DNA of 64,000 bases, taken from Boswellia sacra. Lineage: Eukaryota > Streptophyta > Magnoliopsida > Sapindales > Burseraceae. Of this stretch, positions 12,159 through 22,629 are shown piece after piece (the stretch's first letter is position 1; the number at the start of each line of letters is the position of its first letter). The notes under the pieces are model-generated. The model did not search any database and was not told where the DNA came from. It saw only the letters and a list, made by a program, of their open reading frames with translations. A program made the translations under genes and the position numbers. The stretch covers positions 124,001 through 188,000 of the forward strand of contig SNVD02013627.1 in assembly GCA_013180625.2 (NCBI GenBank), in the 5' to 3' direction.

Positions 12159-12945
12159 ATGAAGTCTGCAACACCAGCGGATACTCGCGCTGTTTCCAGC
12201 GAACAGGAAAGACAAATGCTGGTTCTGGATCATATAACCAGAATTCTGAATCTGGCCTAGGCCAGGAAAAGAATTTTTAGTTGATAGATTCTCTACACTG
12301 TTCAGCAGCGGAAGTTGATGTTGATAAATTCAAGGAGCACGCCAAACTTCTGATATATGGTTGACACCAAACGAGAACACGATCCTCCATATCCACATTA
12401 CAGCCCGGCCTACAAAAACGAAGCCAAATAGCTGCTGGGGAATTCTTTTAAAAAAATCACAAGAAGGGTTAATTCAATGAAAAGATAATTTTGTGCGGGA
12501 CGTTCTTGAAATTTGTCCAAATCTGCTGTGCAAGGCCAATACCAGAGGTGAAAGTCTGCTACACATAGCGGCAAGGCACAGGCATGCTGACATATCGAAT
12601 ATCCTTATAGGTGAGTGCAGGAGATCTCATCAGGACCAAGAGAATAAAGTTGAAGCCACAAGGCAAATGCTGGGGAAGACAAATGAAGCCAAAGACACAG
12701 CTTTGCACGAGGCCGTGCGCTATAATCATCTTGAGGTTGTGAAGATATTGACCAAAGAAGACCCTGATTTACCATGTGACGCCAATAATGCTGGTGAAAC
12801 TCCCCTCTATCTGGCTGCGGAGACGGATACAAAGATGTTGTGAAAGAAATTTTATCGAACTGCAAATTACCAGCTGATAATGGTGCCCTCCAGAGACCGC
12901 TTTGCATGCCGCTATACTTTTCGCTGATTTAGGTAATTTATTGTT
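12159..12945 (+). pseudogene. Ankyrin-repeat (ACD6-like) pseudogene fragment
   Basis: The clear part, 12493-12843, reads as ankyrin repeats: GESLLHIAARHRHADISNIL, then DTALHEAVRYNHLEVVKIL, then NNAGETPLYLAAE. The repeats and spacing fit the plant ACD6-type family (ankyrins followed by a membrane PGG domain). The frame then breaks inside GAGACGGATAC; the next frame continues with GYKDVVKEILSNCKLPADNG and breaks again near 12892. Upstream, a frame containing VDKFKEHAKLL (about 12312-12345) and one containing TPNENTILHIHITARP (about 12362-12410) give the usual N-terminal portion, also in different frames. No membrane domain follows. It is therefore a broken 5' fragment, probably once a defence-related membrane protein gene. 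This is the only relict of an ordinary host gene outside the transposons that I can name. Confidence 0.75.
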
Positions 12946-13450
12946 GGTTTTAGTTTATAAAAGCCACTTTTATACAAACCTTAAACCATCAACGAGTTCT
13001 ATAGGCGGACCAAATAACAATTTAACCTATAAACATTGAGTTAATATAGTGCTAATATTATATTAAAAAACCACTTTCTTAAAAGCTTGTAGGTTGGGGC
13101 CATTTGCGGCCAAATTTTTGCTCTAGAACATTTTTTTTCGAAAAAATTAATTACTAAAATATTCATAAAGTAATCTACTATTAAGTGATCAGTTAAAAAA
13201 GATTAAGTATTTTTATTTTTATCTTTTAAAGCTCTTTATGCTTATCTCTTTATCTAATAAAATTAAGGTAAATCCTATCTTATATGAGAACTTTATGTTA
13301 ATCACAATTTAGTCTTTTATATATATATATATATGTATGTATGTATATATATGCATGTCTCTATAGTTTGCACAATTCACTTTTTAATCATTTCACGTGC
13401 TTTCTTTATGAAGTTAGAATCCTTATGCAACATGGAAAAACTATTACAGT
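12946..13450. other. Spacer, no gene seen
   Basis: AT-rich sequence with a (TA)n/(TATG)n microsatellite near 13318-13352. The 66-codon frame at 13341 starts in that microsatellite and runs into the TRIM-like element, and has no support as a gene. Confidence 0.6.
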
Positions 13451-14460
13451 TGGGATGCAGAGTGGTTTGAGTCTCAATGTTATCTTAATTAGGATTTTTA
13501 TTATTTTAGAAAGTCAAGCATTTGTTTCCTTATCTACATAGGATTTTTAATATTTTAGGATATTGAATATAGTTAGGATTTTATTTTAAATTTGTTTCCC
13601 TTAATTTAAGTTTATTTGTTTTACAAGAATTAGGATTCTTTAGTTGAAAATATGCTTGTTGTCCCTCATTATTAAAAATATTTGAAAAGTTCCCTCAAAA
13701 CTATCGATCAGTTTTCTTTTATCTTTTGCTTATACTTAATCAATTGGTATCATAGTAGGTTTAGTCTATCTTTGATGGCATGCAATGATTCGTAGTAGGT
13801 TTAGTCTATCTTTGATGGCATGCAATGATTCGAAGAGCAACCATCTTTTTTGTGAAGATATAAGAGGGTTATGGTTGTAAAAGCATTATTGGGGAGCCAG
13901 TGACTAGTGCAATATTGCAAATAGGGATATCATCAACTAGAAGCTAGAAACTTGCATAAATAGGAGTTTTGAATTGAGATTTCTAGGAGTGAGTGCAGTC
14001 TTCTCCCATGGTTTGACATTAAGGAGACAAATTTTTTATGAGGATTTGAAACAAAAGTATTAAATGATTGAGTGAGGTATTCACTCATTGTTTGCTTTAG
14101 GGTGACAAATTCTCTTTATCAATTAAACCATATCACATTTCACTGTTTGATTAAAACTCAAGGATAAGTTTTTCTAAGGAGGTGGAACTATGATGTAGCA
14201 TGGTTTGAGTCTTAGTCATTAGGACTTTTATTGTTTTAGAAAGTCAATTATTTGTTTCCTTATTTTCATATGATTTTTTATTTTGAATTTGTTTCCCTTA
14301 ATTTACTTTACTTGTTTTATAGGAATTAGGATTCGATCTCTAATTATAAATAGGTTTGTTATCTCTCATTATTGTCAATGAATTGTTAAAAATATTTGTA
14401 AAAGTTCTCTCTTGGAGTTTCTTTGTGTTGGATTGGACACATCCAAGAAAACAATGGGTT
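13451..14460 (+). mobile_element. TRIM-like small LTR retroelement
   Basis: Two diverged direct repeats in the same orientation, about 13451-13742 and 14191-14460, share TGGTTTGAGTCT near their starts and AAATTTGTTTCCCTTAATTTA further on. The first ends in CA and is followed after two bases by TGGTATCATAG, close to the initiator-Met primer-binding site TGGTATCAGAG. A purine-rich tract AAGGAGGTGGAA (about 14176-14187) lies just before the second repeat. The internal part is only about 450 bp and encodes nothing. This is the plan of a terminal-repeat retrotransposon in miniature. The end of the second repeat is ill defined because the Tat LTR begins at 14461. Confidence 0.6.
13753..13832 (+). 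repeat. Exact 40-bp tandem duplication after the TRIM primer site
   Basis: Two identical 40-bp units (13753-13792 and 13793-13832) beginning TAGTAGGTTTAGTC and ending AATGATTCG, immediately downstream of the primer-binding site. Their identity shows a recent local duplication or an assembly slip. Confidence 0.95.
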
Positions 14461-16411
14461 TGTGAAGGGGGATTTCATCCCTCCAGAGCGTTTGCGACCA
14501 TGACACTGTGTTAAAGCCTCTTTCGAGACTTAAGGAAACACAAATGAGTCATGGTCACATCTACAAAAATGGAGTCGCCACCCAATTATTCAATTGGGAA
14601 TGAATGGGGGCAATCTGATCCCTCGCTTCAGGACCCAAGCTACCCTCATCCCTTTAGAGATGGGTTTGGGAAGTTAGTTACGAGCCATTTGTCTTGCCCA
14701 AATCGAAATCCGGCCTCCATTGGGGTATACCAAACAAAAATATCTCATATTGACATACAATCCGCTTAAGTTGTTGATTCTATGCACATATTCCATTTTT
14801 ATCTTTATTTAGATAGGTGACGTGATTATTCAATCATAGCAGTTGTATATTCATGCGTAGAAAGAGAGAGGAGAATAGAGTTACATTTCCATCATACATG
14901 GGTGACGGGGAAGAGGATTACATCACTTTGTTCTTCAACAAAAAATTCTATAAAGTACACATTCATCCACAAATTTAAATATTAAGTGCAAATTGTCCAT
15001 TCGAGACCCCATAGATCATGAATTCCTCACCACCATATATTAGTCTATTCAACATCCATCAAACCTCTACAAGTATATTCTACATTCAATTGGGCATTTG
15101 TTTTAAGTAATGGTCCCCCACCATCAATGTGAGTCGACCACTACTTCATGGCATCATACAATTAAACACGGTGTATTCATACATGTGTTCATATCAATCA
15201 ATTAGAATTCTAACTAAAGCCATAATCTAGAATCGTGGCACTTCTACCTAGATTTGTTAATTCTATCATGGCATTCTACCTATAGCTATTCTAGCATAAT
15301 TCATTTTAAATTGTATTATCATGATAGTCCTAGCCTAAACAGGGTTATCATGGCATATTCTAGCCTAATCATGACATTTCTAGCCTAATTCAAGCAATTG
15401 AAATCAAACAAGGCTCTTCTAGCCTAGTAACTCTTACCTATTCTATGCTATTTCCCAAAATATATCAAAGCAATTATAAGTTCTCCTATTATGATTCTAA
15501 TCATGTGCTCCTAAGCATGTTTCTAAGCATTCATAAAGAAAAATAAACTCCTAGACATGTTTCTAGATAGAGAAGGGAAAGCGGACTTACCTTGACACGC
15601 TTATCTATCTCGCAAAACAAACAAGGGTAAAAAAAATTCATAATAACCCTAGCATGCTTCTAAGCCTTAAAATAATCCTAGACATGCTTATTCAAAGCAA
15701 AATAAAATCTAATCATGCTTAATTCTAAGCAAGAAAAGTAAATAAGAAAATGGGAGGGAGAAGAGAGGATTGCTCGCAAGACGTACCCTTTTCGGGTTCA
15801 GTGCAATAGAGCGCCTAAAAATCTTTAAACTGCAAAAGAATTCTTGAATTCTTGAGCGTGCCTTCGAGAGGGGAGAGATGATTATTCTCAATAATCAGGT
15901 CTTGGAAAGTGATCCTAAGGGGGGCTTATATAGTTGAGGGCTACAATTGAAAAAGGAAGTAAAATCCAAAAAAAGGAAGGCTTTAAATGAAAATTTCCAA
16001 AATTATGGGGCCAACAGCTGGGCGAATATTGGCAAACCACCAGGCAGCTATTGGTCAATAGCCAGGCAGCTATTCTCTTTTCGGTCCCTTCTATTTTGGC
16101 ACTTTGCAGTGTAGTCCATTCTGATATTTTCTGTTCAATCATCCGTAACTTTTTAAGTTCAGCTCCGATTTGTGACATGTAAATTTCTATGAAGACTATA
16201 CATCTGTAGCTTCGCAACGGTATATGAATCATCAATAAACTCCTTCTTGATTAGTTTCTATGATTTTTTGAAATCATATGTTAGTTTTCAAGACCTTTCG
16301 TTGATTCCTTCTCACTTTTCTTATCTTGGCTTCCAAGGGCATTTCGATCATTTCCATTACTTGACATTCATCTTTAGTTTATTATCAAGCGTTAAAAATC
16401 TAGTGTTTATA
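14461..16411 (-). mobile_element. 3' LTR of Tat-lineage element 1 (LTR A)
   Basis: On the minus strand it starts TATAAACACTAG at 16411 and ends CTTCACA at 14461. It is homologous over its whole length to 24066-26110 and to the reverse-oriented 18373-20284. A purine-rich tract precedes it (on the minus strand). The phrase GGAGTCGCCACCCAATTATT read on the plus strand near 14570 is of a kind I associate with Tat/Ogre LTRs. It carries a TATA box at 15925-15933. Its outer end abuts the TRIM-like element. The length, 1951 bp, is similar to the other two copies (1912 and 2045 bp). Confidence 0.8.
15925..16078 (-). promoter_or_regulatory. LTR A promoter: short-repeat cluster plus TATA box
   Basis: On the minus strand, several copies of a GGCTATTGACCAATAGCTG-like inverted motif (about 16078-16010) lie 80 bp before CTATATAAG (15933-15925). 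The same arrangement occurs in LTR B (cluster 18705-18800, TATA 18851) and LTR C (cluster 25640-25770, TATA 25556-25564), and upstream of the antisense genes. Confidence 0.6.
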
Positions 16412-16427
16412 GCTTACCCCCTACTTT
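16412..16427 (-). other. Polypurine tract of Tat element 1
   Basis: Minus-strand AAAGTAGGGGGTAAGC ends exactly where the LTR begins. This is the plus-strand DNA primer of reverse transcription and fixes the element's orientation as minus. Confidence 0.75.
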
Positions 16428-16585
16428 GAAGAGGTTTGTGAGACAAAAAGGTTGACAAAGTACTCTCGCTTCATCTTTCCCCCTCTCATGTTGACATCTT
16501 CACCTTCGTCATCATTATGTCAGACTTCTCATCATCTTCATTCCTCTTCTTCTATTCCTACAAAAAGATGTCCCATTCGAATGCT

Positions 16586-16745
16586 AAAGTGCCCGTCTAT
16601 GGGCTGAGCTACCCGTCCAAGGGCGAATATAACTATTTAAGAGCGAAGATGCCCAATCAAGGGCTAAAGTGCCCAACTAAGGGCGAATGTGCCTATCTAA
16701 GGGCTGAGTGCCCATTCAAGGACAAATGTGTCCATTCAAGGGCTA
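16586..16745. repeat. Minisatellite, unit about 20 bp (CCCATTCAAGGGCTGAA type)
   Basis: About eight diverged tandem units such as GTGCCCATTCAAGGGCTGAG. The same array is at 26262-26455. The 81-codon frame at 16517-16762 is open only because of this repeat. Confidence 0.85.
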
Positions 16746-16769
16746 AGAAAGCATCCTTATGATACTATG

Positions 16770-17040
16770 ACAAAACACTCCTCAGTGCACCTATTTATTA
16801 GGGTTTCTAACACTCTTTAGTGCACCTACTTCTTAGCATTTTTAGCACTCGTCAGTGTACCTCTTCGTACGACTTATGCCTATTCTAAGAGCTTAAAGCA
16901 CTCTTAAGTACACCTACTTCTTAGGATTTTCAACACTCTTCGGTGCACCTCTTGTTAGGGCTTGTGCCTATTCTAAAGGCTTAAAACACTCCTAAGTGCA
17001 CCAACTTCTTAGGGTTTCCTTCTAATGTATGCCCAGTAGG
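16770..17040. repeat. Degenerate tandem repeats (CACTCTTAAGTGCACCTACTTCTTAGG type)
   Basis: Five or so diverged units of about 45-70 bp, each with CACTC, GTGCACCT and TTAGGG phrases. Repeated at 26570-26790 in Tat element 2. Confidence 0.7.
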
Positions 17041-17574
17041 AAAACTTCTATCATGCACTATGTCACGGTCTTTAGACCTTATCCTTCGTCGTTCAGCTAA
17101 TTGTTATTTTAATCTCTTCAGACTTTGCATTCGTTAGGCTTCGTGCCCTTCTTTTAGGTATTATTCTTGATTCCTTTTGGCCCATTAGGGAAAATTCTTG
17201 ATTTGTCATGTTCTAACATTCTTCATTCTCGACTTCTCTTGCATTCATCATGCTCTTCACTGAGGAGTTCCTTTTCATGATGTTGATTCTTGGACTCATG
17301 GGGGATTCTTCCATTGTCTCTGCAAGTGCCTGCAAAACATTAAACATCTTTTGATGATGTAAAATCAATTCAAATTTTTACCTTATTTGGTGTGCTCTTC
17401 AACAAACTGCTTTCTAGTATCTGGACGAAATCTTTCATGTGATTCTACTCAAAGATTCTATCGATTGATGTTACTCTTCTTTTCTTGTGAGTTACTAAAC
17501 TATTGCCATGGTCAGGTGCTTGTCATTGGCTTTCTTTGAAAATTCCTTTAGTGTCTTAGGGTTGACGTAGAGTC

Positions 17575-17715
17575 TTTTCTTCTCTTTTCTTTTATCTGTA
17601 TTCTCTCTCTCTTTTATCTCTCTTCTTTTTCTCTTTTCTCTCTTTCTCTTTCTCTTTCTTTTCTTTTCTCATTTCTCTCTTTTTCTCTCTTTTTTTTCAT
17701 TCTTTCTTTTCTCTT
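17575..17715. repeat. Pyrimidine tract (TCTTT/TCTCT)n
   Basis: A nearly pure C/T stretch on the plus strand. It lies just upstream of the antisense PMD promoter and has a counterpart at 27410-27515. Confidence 0.9.
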
Positions 17716-17744
17716 TGGCCTTTTTAATGATCTGCCCCTCATTA

Positions 17745-17862
17745 GAGGGACAACCAGCTGGCTGTCAAACATTTGCCGGGCTATCTGACCATCGCCTAGC
17801 CATTAATTAATAGTCGCCCGACGGTTTTACTGACGACCAGCTATCAGGAGCCTATATAAGGC
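17745..17862 (+). promoter_or_regulatory. Antisense PMD gene promoter (element 1): repeat cluster and TATA box
   Basis: CAGCTGGCTGTC, GCCTAGCCATTAATTAATAG and GACCAGCTATCAGG-like motifs are followed by CCTATATAAGG at 17851-17861. The PMD frame starts about 100 bp later (ATG 17964). The motifs are the same type as in the LTR promoters, on the opposite strand. Confidence 0.6.
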
Positions 17863-17963
17863 CCGTTCATCTTTTTGTTGCTTCATTCACGCGTAATTTC
17901 TTCATTCTTCATTCAATTTGCCTCTGGTTTTCTCCTTCATGCTCGTCTCAACTTCCTCTTTCC

Positions 17964-20900
17964 AATGGCGGGTCATCCAATCCATCTTGATTTGAATATA
18001 AGTGATCCAGTCTGGCAATCAACATTGAAGGTCTTCCGAAGGACTAAGAGGTGCCTATTGTCTATGATGTGGCTTCCCACACGATAAATCAGGTATGCCT
18101 TCTTCTTGATTTCTTAGCCTTCCCTTTTCTAGGAATTTTCTAGGCTTGTATTCATATAGAGACGTCTATTTCTTACCTTAGGACTTCCATGAGAATAAGA
18201 TGTGTAGGTCATTTGTCGGTGCTCATAGTTGATTTTTAGAGATAGAAAATGAGGATGTTAGAAATAGGATTGCTGCTACTGGCTTTTATGAGTTTATCAC
18301 TTGCCTTCCACCTACTACTCGACACATTAATTGTCGAGCGTTAGCCACTTCGTCTGAGTGGTGGATGGACACTATAGACACTAGATTTTTGAGGCTCAAT
18401 GAAAGAATGAAGATGAATGTCGAGTAAAAAAGATGACCAAAATGCCTTTGAGAGTCAAGAAGAGAAGGGTGAAAATAAGTTAGTAAAGAGTTTAGAAAAC
18501 TAATACATAATTTTAAAAAATCAACAAAAAATTAATCTGAGAGGAATCTAGCGATGAGTCATACATTGTTGTAAAGCTACAGATGTCTAGTTTTCATAGA
18601 AATTTACGGATCGTGAATCAGAGTTGAATTTCGAAAGTTATGTGTGATTGAAGCAGCAAAGGTTCGAAGGGACTACATCAAATGATGATAAAAGGAAGGC
18701 GCCGAAAGGAAATTGGCCGCACAGCCATCTGATAGCCACCTGGTTGTTGGCCAATGGCCACTCAGCTGTCTGAAGATGGCTGCCCAACCCTTGTTGGTTT
18801 ATTTCTAGAAATTTGCTTAGAAAACTTCCTTTTTCATTTGCACCCCTCTCTTATATAAACCCTACTCCTTTGACTTTGCAATGCACACTGATTGCTGAAT
18901 ACAATCATCTCTTTCTCTCTTATGAAGACACGCTCAAGAAGTTAAGAAATCTTTTTCAGTATAATTTTTAGGCATCCTATTGCTCTAAACCCGAAAATGG
19001 TCCGTTTGGAGAGCATAATTATCTCCTCCCTCCTATTCTCCCTTTTACTTTTCTTGCTTAGAAAAAACATGTTTACGGTTTTATTTTATGCTTAGGAGCA
19101 TGATTAAGGTTATTATAAATTGTTCTAACCCAATTTGTTTTGCAAGATGGATAAGCATGTCGAGGTAAGTCCACAAACTTTCCTTTTTTAGAATCATGCT
19201 TAGGAATTTACTTTCTTTGCTAATGCTTAGAATCATGATTAGGAGAACATGTTTAGAATCATGCTTACGAGCACATGATTAGAATCATACTGGGAAAACT
19301 TACTTGCTTTGATGAATGCTAGGAAATAGCATAAGAATAGGTAGAATTACCATTTTGCTCTTTTGTAATATGATTGATGATTGTTTGAACTAGGCTAGAA
19401 TATGCATGAATGCCATGAATTAGGCTAGAATATGCCATGAATACTATGTTTTAGGCTAGAATGCCATGATGGCACATGATATGAATAATGCTAGAGTAGT
19501 TATAGGTAGAATTGCCATGATAGAATTTATCAAAATCTAGGCTAGAATGCCATGATATTAAATTATGGCTTTGTATGATTTATGAATATTTGTGTATTTA
19601 GAAGTGTAATTGTATGATGCCATGAAATGATGGTGGACTCACAATTGATGGTGAGGGGCCATCACTAAGAATGAATGCCTTAGCTATGTTTAGATGGATA
19701 TGTAAAGAAGCTTGATAAGCTTGATAGACATTGAATAGACTCATATATGGTGGTAAGGAATTCATCATCTACTGAGTTTCGAATGTATGTGAATGTATGG
19801 AACATCATTATTGAATAGCAATGTTGTAATCCTCTCCGTTCCCCTATGTATGACAGAAATGTAATCTATTCTCTTTCCTTTTTCTTTGTATGAATATAAA
19901 ATTGTTTTGATTGAACAATCACTTAACATGCCTAATAAAGATAAAAATGAGAATTTGTGTGTAAAATGAATCGTTTAAGCGAACTAAGTAACAACACAAG
20001 ATATTCTTATTTGGTATTTCCCAAGTGGAGGTCGGATTTACATCCGGGCGGGTCAAAAGACTCGTACCTAACCTCTCGAACCCATCTCTGAAGGGATGAG
20101 GGTAGTCTAGGTCTCTGAAGTGAGGCATCAGATTGCCCCTATTCGTTCCCAATTGAATAATTGGATGGCGACTCCATTCTCCAGACATGCTCATGGCTTG
20201 TTTGTGTTCCCTTAACTCTCGAAAGAGGCTTTGACAGAGTGTCATGGTCGCAAGTGCTCTAGTAGGATGAAAGCCCCGTTCACAGACATGACCCATACAT
20301 TCTATCTTTTGGTTGGTGAGACGACTATCATGCCTCTTGACATTGTCGCTCTGATTGGCCTTCCATGTTGTAGTGAGTTCATTCCTATTAACTTCTATAT
20401 CGCAGACTCAAGGGATCAATAGAACTTGATATGACAGCTTTTTGGGTATGAGGTAAAGGTCATGGATAAAGTCGTGATGCGATATGCTGCACTATATGAG
20501 TATTGGAGGAGGAGATCCAACCTGACTCCAGTTGAGGTGGATTAGTATGCAAGTAGCTTCATCATGTATTTGCTCGATTCAACGCTCTTTTCCAATAAGT
20601 CAAATGCCACCTTCTTGACTTTACTTCCTACCCTCCAAGATCTCCACTGAGTGAGGGATTTCAATTGAGGCCATAATGCTCTTGGCCAGCTATACTTTGA
20701 TTTGAATCGTGCTTGTCGAGTTGTCACTTCGATCACTGGTTTTGCTCCACTTCTTGAGGTAATTTCTTTCTTCTTCTATGCCTTTATGCTTTGCTTGTTG
20801 TGAATTCCACTTTCTTATTCTATTTTGTTCATGACAAATGTGGGCATATGAATTGGGAGTTCTACCTTCCCTATTCCCCTCTTGTGAGTACCTTTCTTTC

Positions 20901-21531
20901 CTACATATGAAGAGGTGGGTTGCACGTCCTATGGAGCTCGAGAGGTCTCATAAGTTGTACTGCTTTCGTATTTATATTCACACGATGACCTGGGACAACG
21001 TAAAAGATATTACAGGTAGTATTTCATTTATATCACAATCTTACCATGTTTCTTCAGTCCTCACAAATTTGCTCCAAGTAGTGGGGCCCCGAGGAGAACT
21101 AGTCGAAGGCTTTGAGGGTCATCTCCCTATTTAACTACTACCACATTCATCTGCTGTGTGTGAATAGCATGATGTGATATTTAGGTGATCGCATTTGGGA
21201 TTGGTTTGAAGGCCTATCGCGTTATTTGATTCTTCCTCCTCCACCGATTCTGATGACAGATTCGGCTGACTTGGCTATAGAGCCAAAGGTGTCAGATTAC
21301 ATGATGGGGATTCATTTAAATACAATCAAGTTTCCACTAATAACGAATTCTTACATTGACTGGGTTCGAGCTACCTTATTACACACTAGACCTGATCGGA
21401 CTACTGATGAGACTCCTCATCCTCCTACTACGTCTAACCATGCTGGTAGCTCTTTTGCTCGTCGTGGGAAGAGATCGAGGGTCTCTTATTCGGGTACTAG
21501 CACATCTGCTTTCTTTTCTGTTGCCACTTAG
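17964..21531 (+). pseudogene. Plant mobile domain (PMD) protein gene, antisense ORF of Tat element 1, disrupted
   Basis: ATG at 17964 (MAGHPIHLDLNISD). After a likely intron (GT near 18093, AG near 18180) the frame carries the N-terminal region; it is then split at 18372 by a 1.9-kb solo LTR and resumes at 20285 with THTFYLLVGETTIMPLDIVA, a good match to the PMD signature THTFHLP-GEMTITL-DVA-L-GLP. Farther on, YEYWRRRSNLTP (20490s), LLDSTLFSNKS and FDLNRACRVVTSITGFAPLL match the later PMD blocks, and after a second intron MWAYELGVLPS continues. The C-terminal part is the open frame 21226-21531. Several stops and the inserted LTR make it a pseudogene. PMD proteins occur as host factors (MAIN/MAIL family) and inside transposons; the role in Tat elements is not known. 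It runs opposite to the element's gag-pol direction. Confidence 0.72.
18373..20284 (+). mobile_element. Solo LTR of the Tat family (LTR B) inside the PMD gene
   Basis: It starts TATAGACACTAG and ends GTTCACA on the plus strand, the opposite orientation to LTRs A and C. It is flanked by GACAC (18368-18372) and GACAT (20285-20289), a 5-bp target duplication with one change. The intact paralogue reads GACACGACCC at this site (28109-28118), which confirms the insertion point. A single LTR without an internal region is the usual product of LTR-LTR recombination. It keeps its TATA box (18851-18858). Confidence 0.88.
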
Positions 21532-22382
21532 TAGCCACATAGACCTCCAGCTCCTTTAGTTGTTGCAGCTATTCTAGCTAGCCATGTGATTGGCAACCTT
21601 CAAGCTTATCCCAACAATGTCATCTACACATGGGATGTTAGTGGACAGATCAGTAGTCATGTGATCACTGAGGATCTGACCATGCCTATTCCCTCTATCC
21701 CACAGGATACCACTGGTAAGTCTTTTGACTATATATTCCTCAAGTTTCCTATCATTCTTTAACCAATTATTAATCATAAAACGTAATGCAATGCAGGCAC
21801 CACGATCTTCCATGGAGCAAGTTTTTTGCATGCAGGCTGCTTCTCACGTATATGTTTTATAGATGTCACATTAGTATTAGGTAAAGCACTACTCTATGCT
21901 TCATGTATGCATGATTTCTATCTTAATAGTTTTTCTAACTATATGATTCTTTTGCTTGATTTAGACAAGACGTCAAGAGATTGCTCGTCTAGAGCAGAAG
22001 GTTGAGCTTTTTCAGGCTCAAATTACTGCTTTCTCCTTCGATGTTAACAATGATGGCGATGAGTAAGGACTATCACCAATGGCTTCTTTCATGATTTCTT
22101 TTGTTTATCGAGCTTTCATGAACTTTCATGTTGTACAATCAAAGGAAATAGTCATATAAACAACTTTTAGAGACTTAGTGAAAATTTTCCATTTTTAGCT
22201 TCATGCACTATGCAATTTAAATCAATATTCATCCAAATTTGTTCAAATTTGTTTCTATGTCATCATTTATTCGATTCTAAATAAAACTATGAAATCTAGA
22301 AGTCACATGCTTGAAATCGCTCCTCGACGCGACCCAAAAGTTGAAAAACATGCGAAAGGAGGGGCTTAGGGCTACTTTGCCC

Positions 22383-22540
22383 TAATAAGCGTCAGGCGGC
22401 TGGTAGATCGTAGGGCGGCTGACAAAACGTCAGGCAACTACAAAGGTACCATCATGCAGTGGTCAGACATCCAGTCGGTGGTTATCCCAGTGGTCTTCCA
22501 TTCTTTTTTACTGTTTTTGCTTCGTTTGTGCACTATTTAA
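22383..22540 (+). promoter_or_regulatory. Promoter module of the second antisense gene (element 1)
   Basis: CAGGCGGCTGGTAGATCG, GGGCGGCTGAC and CAGGCAACTAC-type short repeats (22390-22490) precede CACTATTTAAGTG at about 22531-22543, a TATA-like box. The reading frame begins at ATG 22630. Confidence 0.5.
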
Positions 22541-22629
22541 GTGCTACTCCTCTCCGTTGCTTCTCCAAACTTTTCTATTGTTCCTCAATATTTCTTTTAT
22601 GTTTCTCAATGCCTTTTCATGATATTCAA

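Noticed and set aside
12042..12907. Minus-strand frames opposite the ankyrin fragment (12042-12233, 12605-12907)
   Set aside because: Antisense shadows of the ankyrin pseudogene; they resemble no protein.
16517..16762. 81-codon plus-strand frame with repeated Lys/Gly/Pro peptides
   Set aside because: It spans the 20-bp minisatellite; the homologous array in Tat element 2 has a different frame and length.
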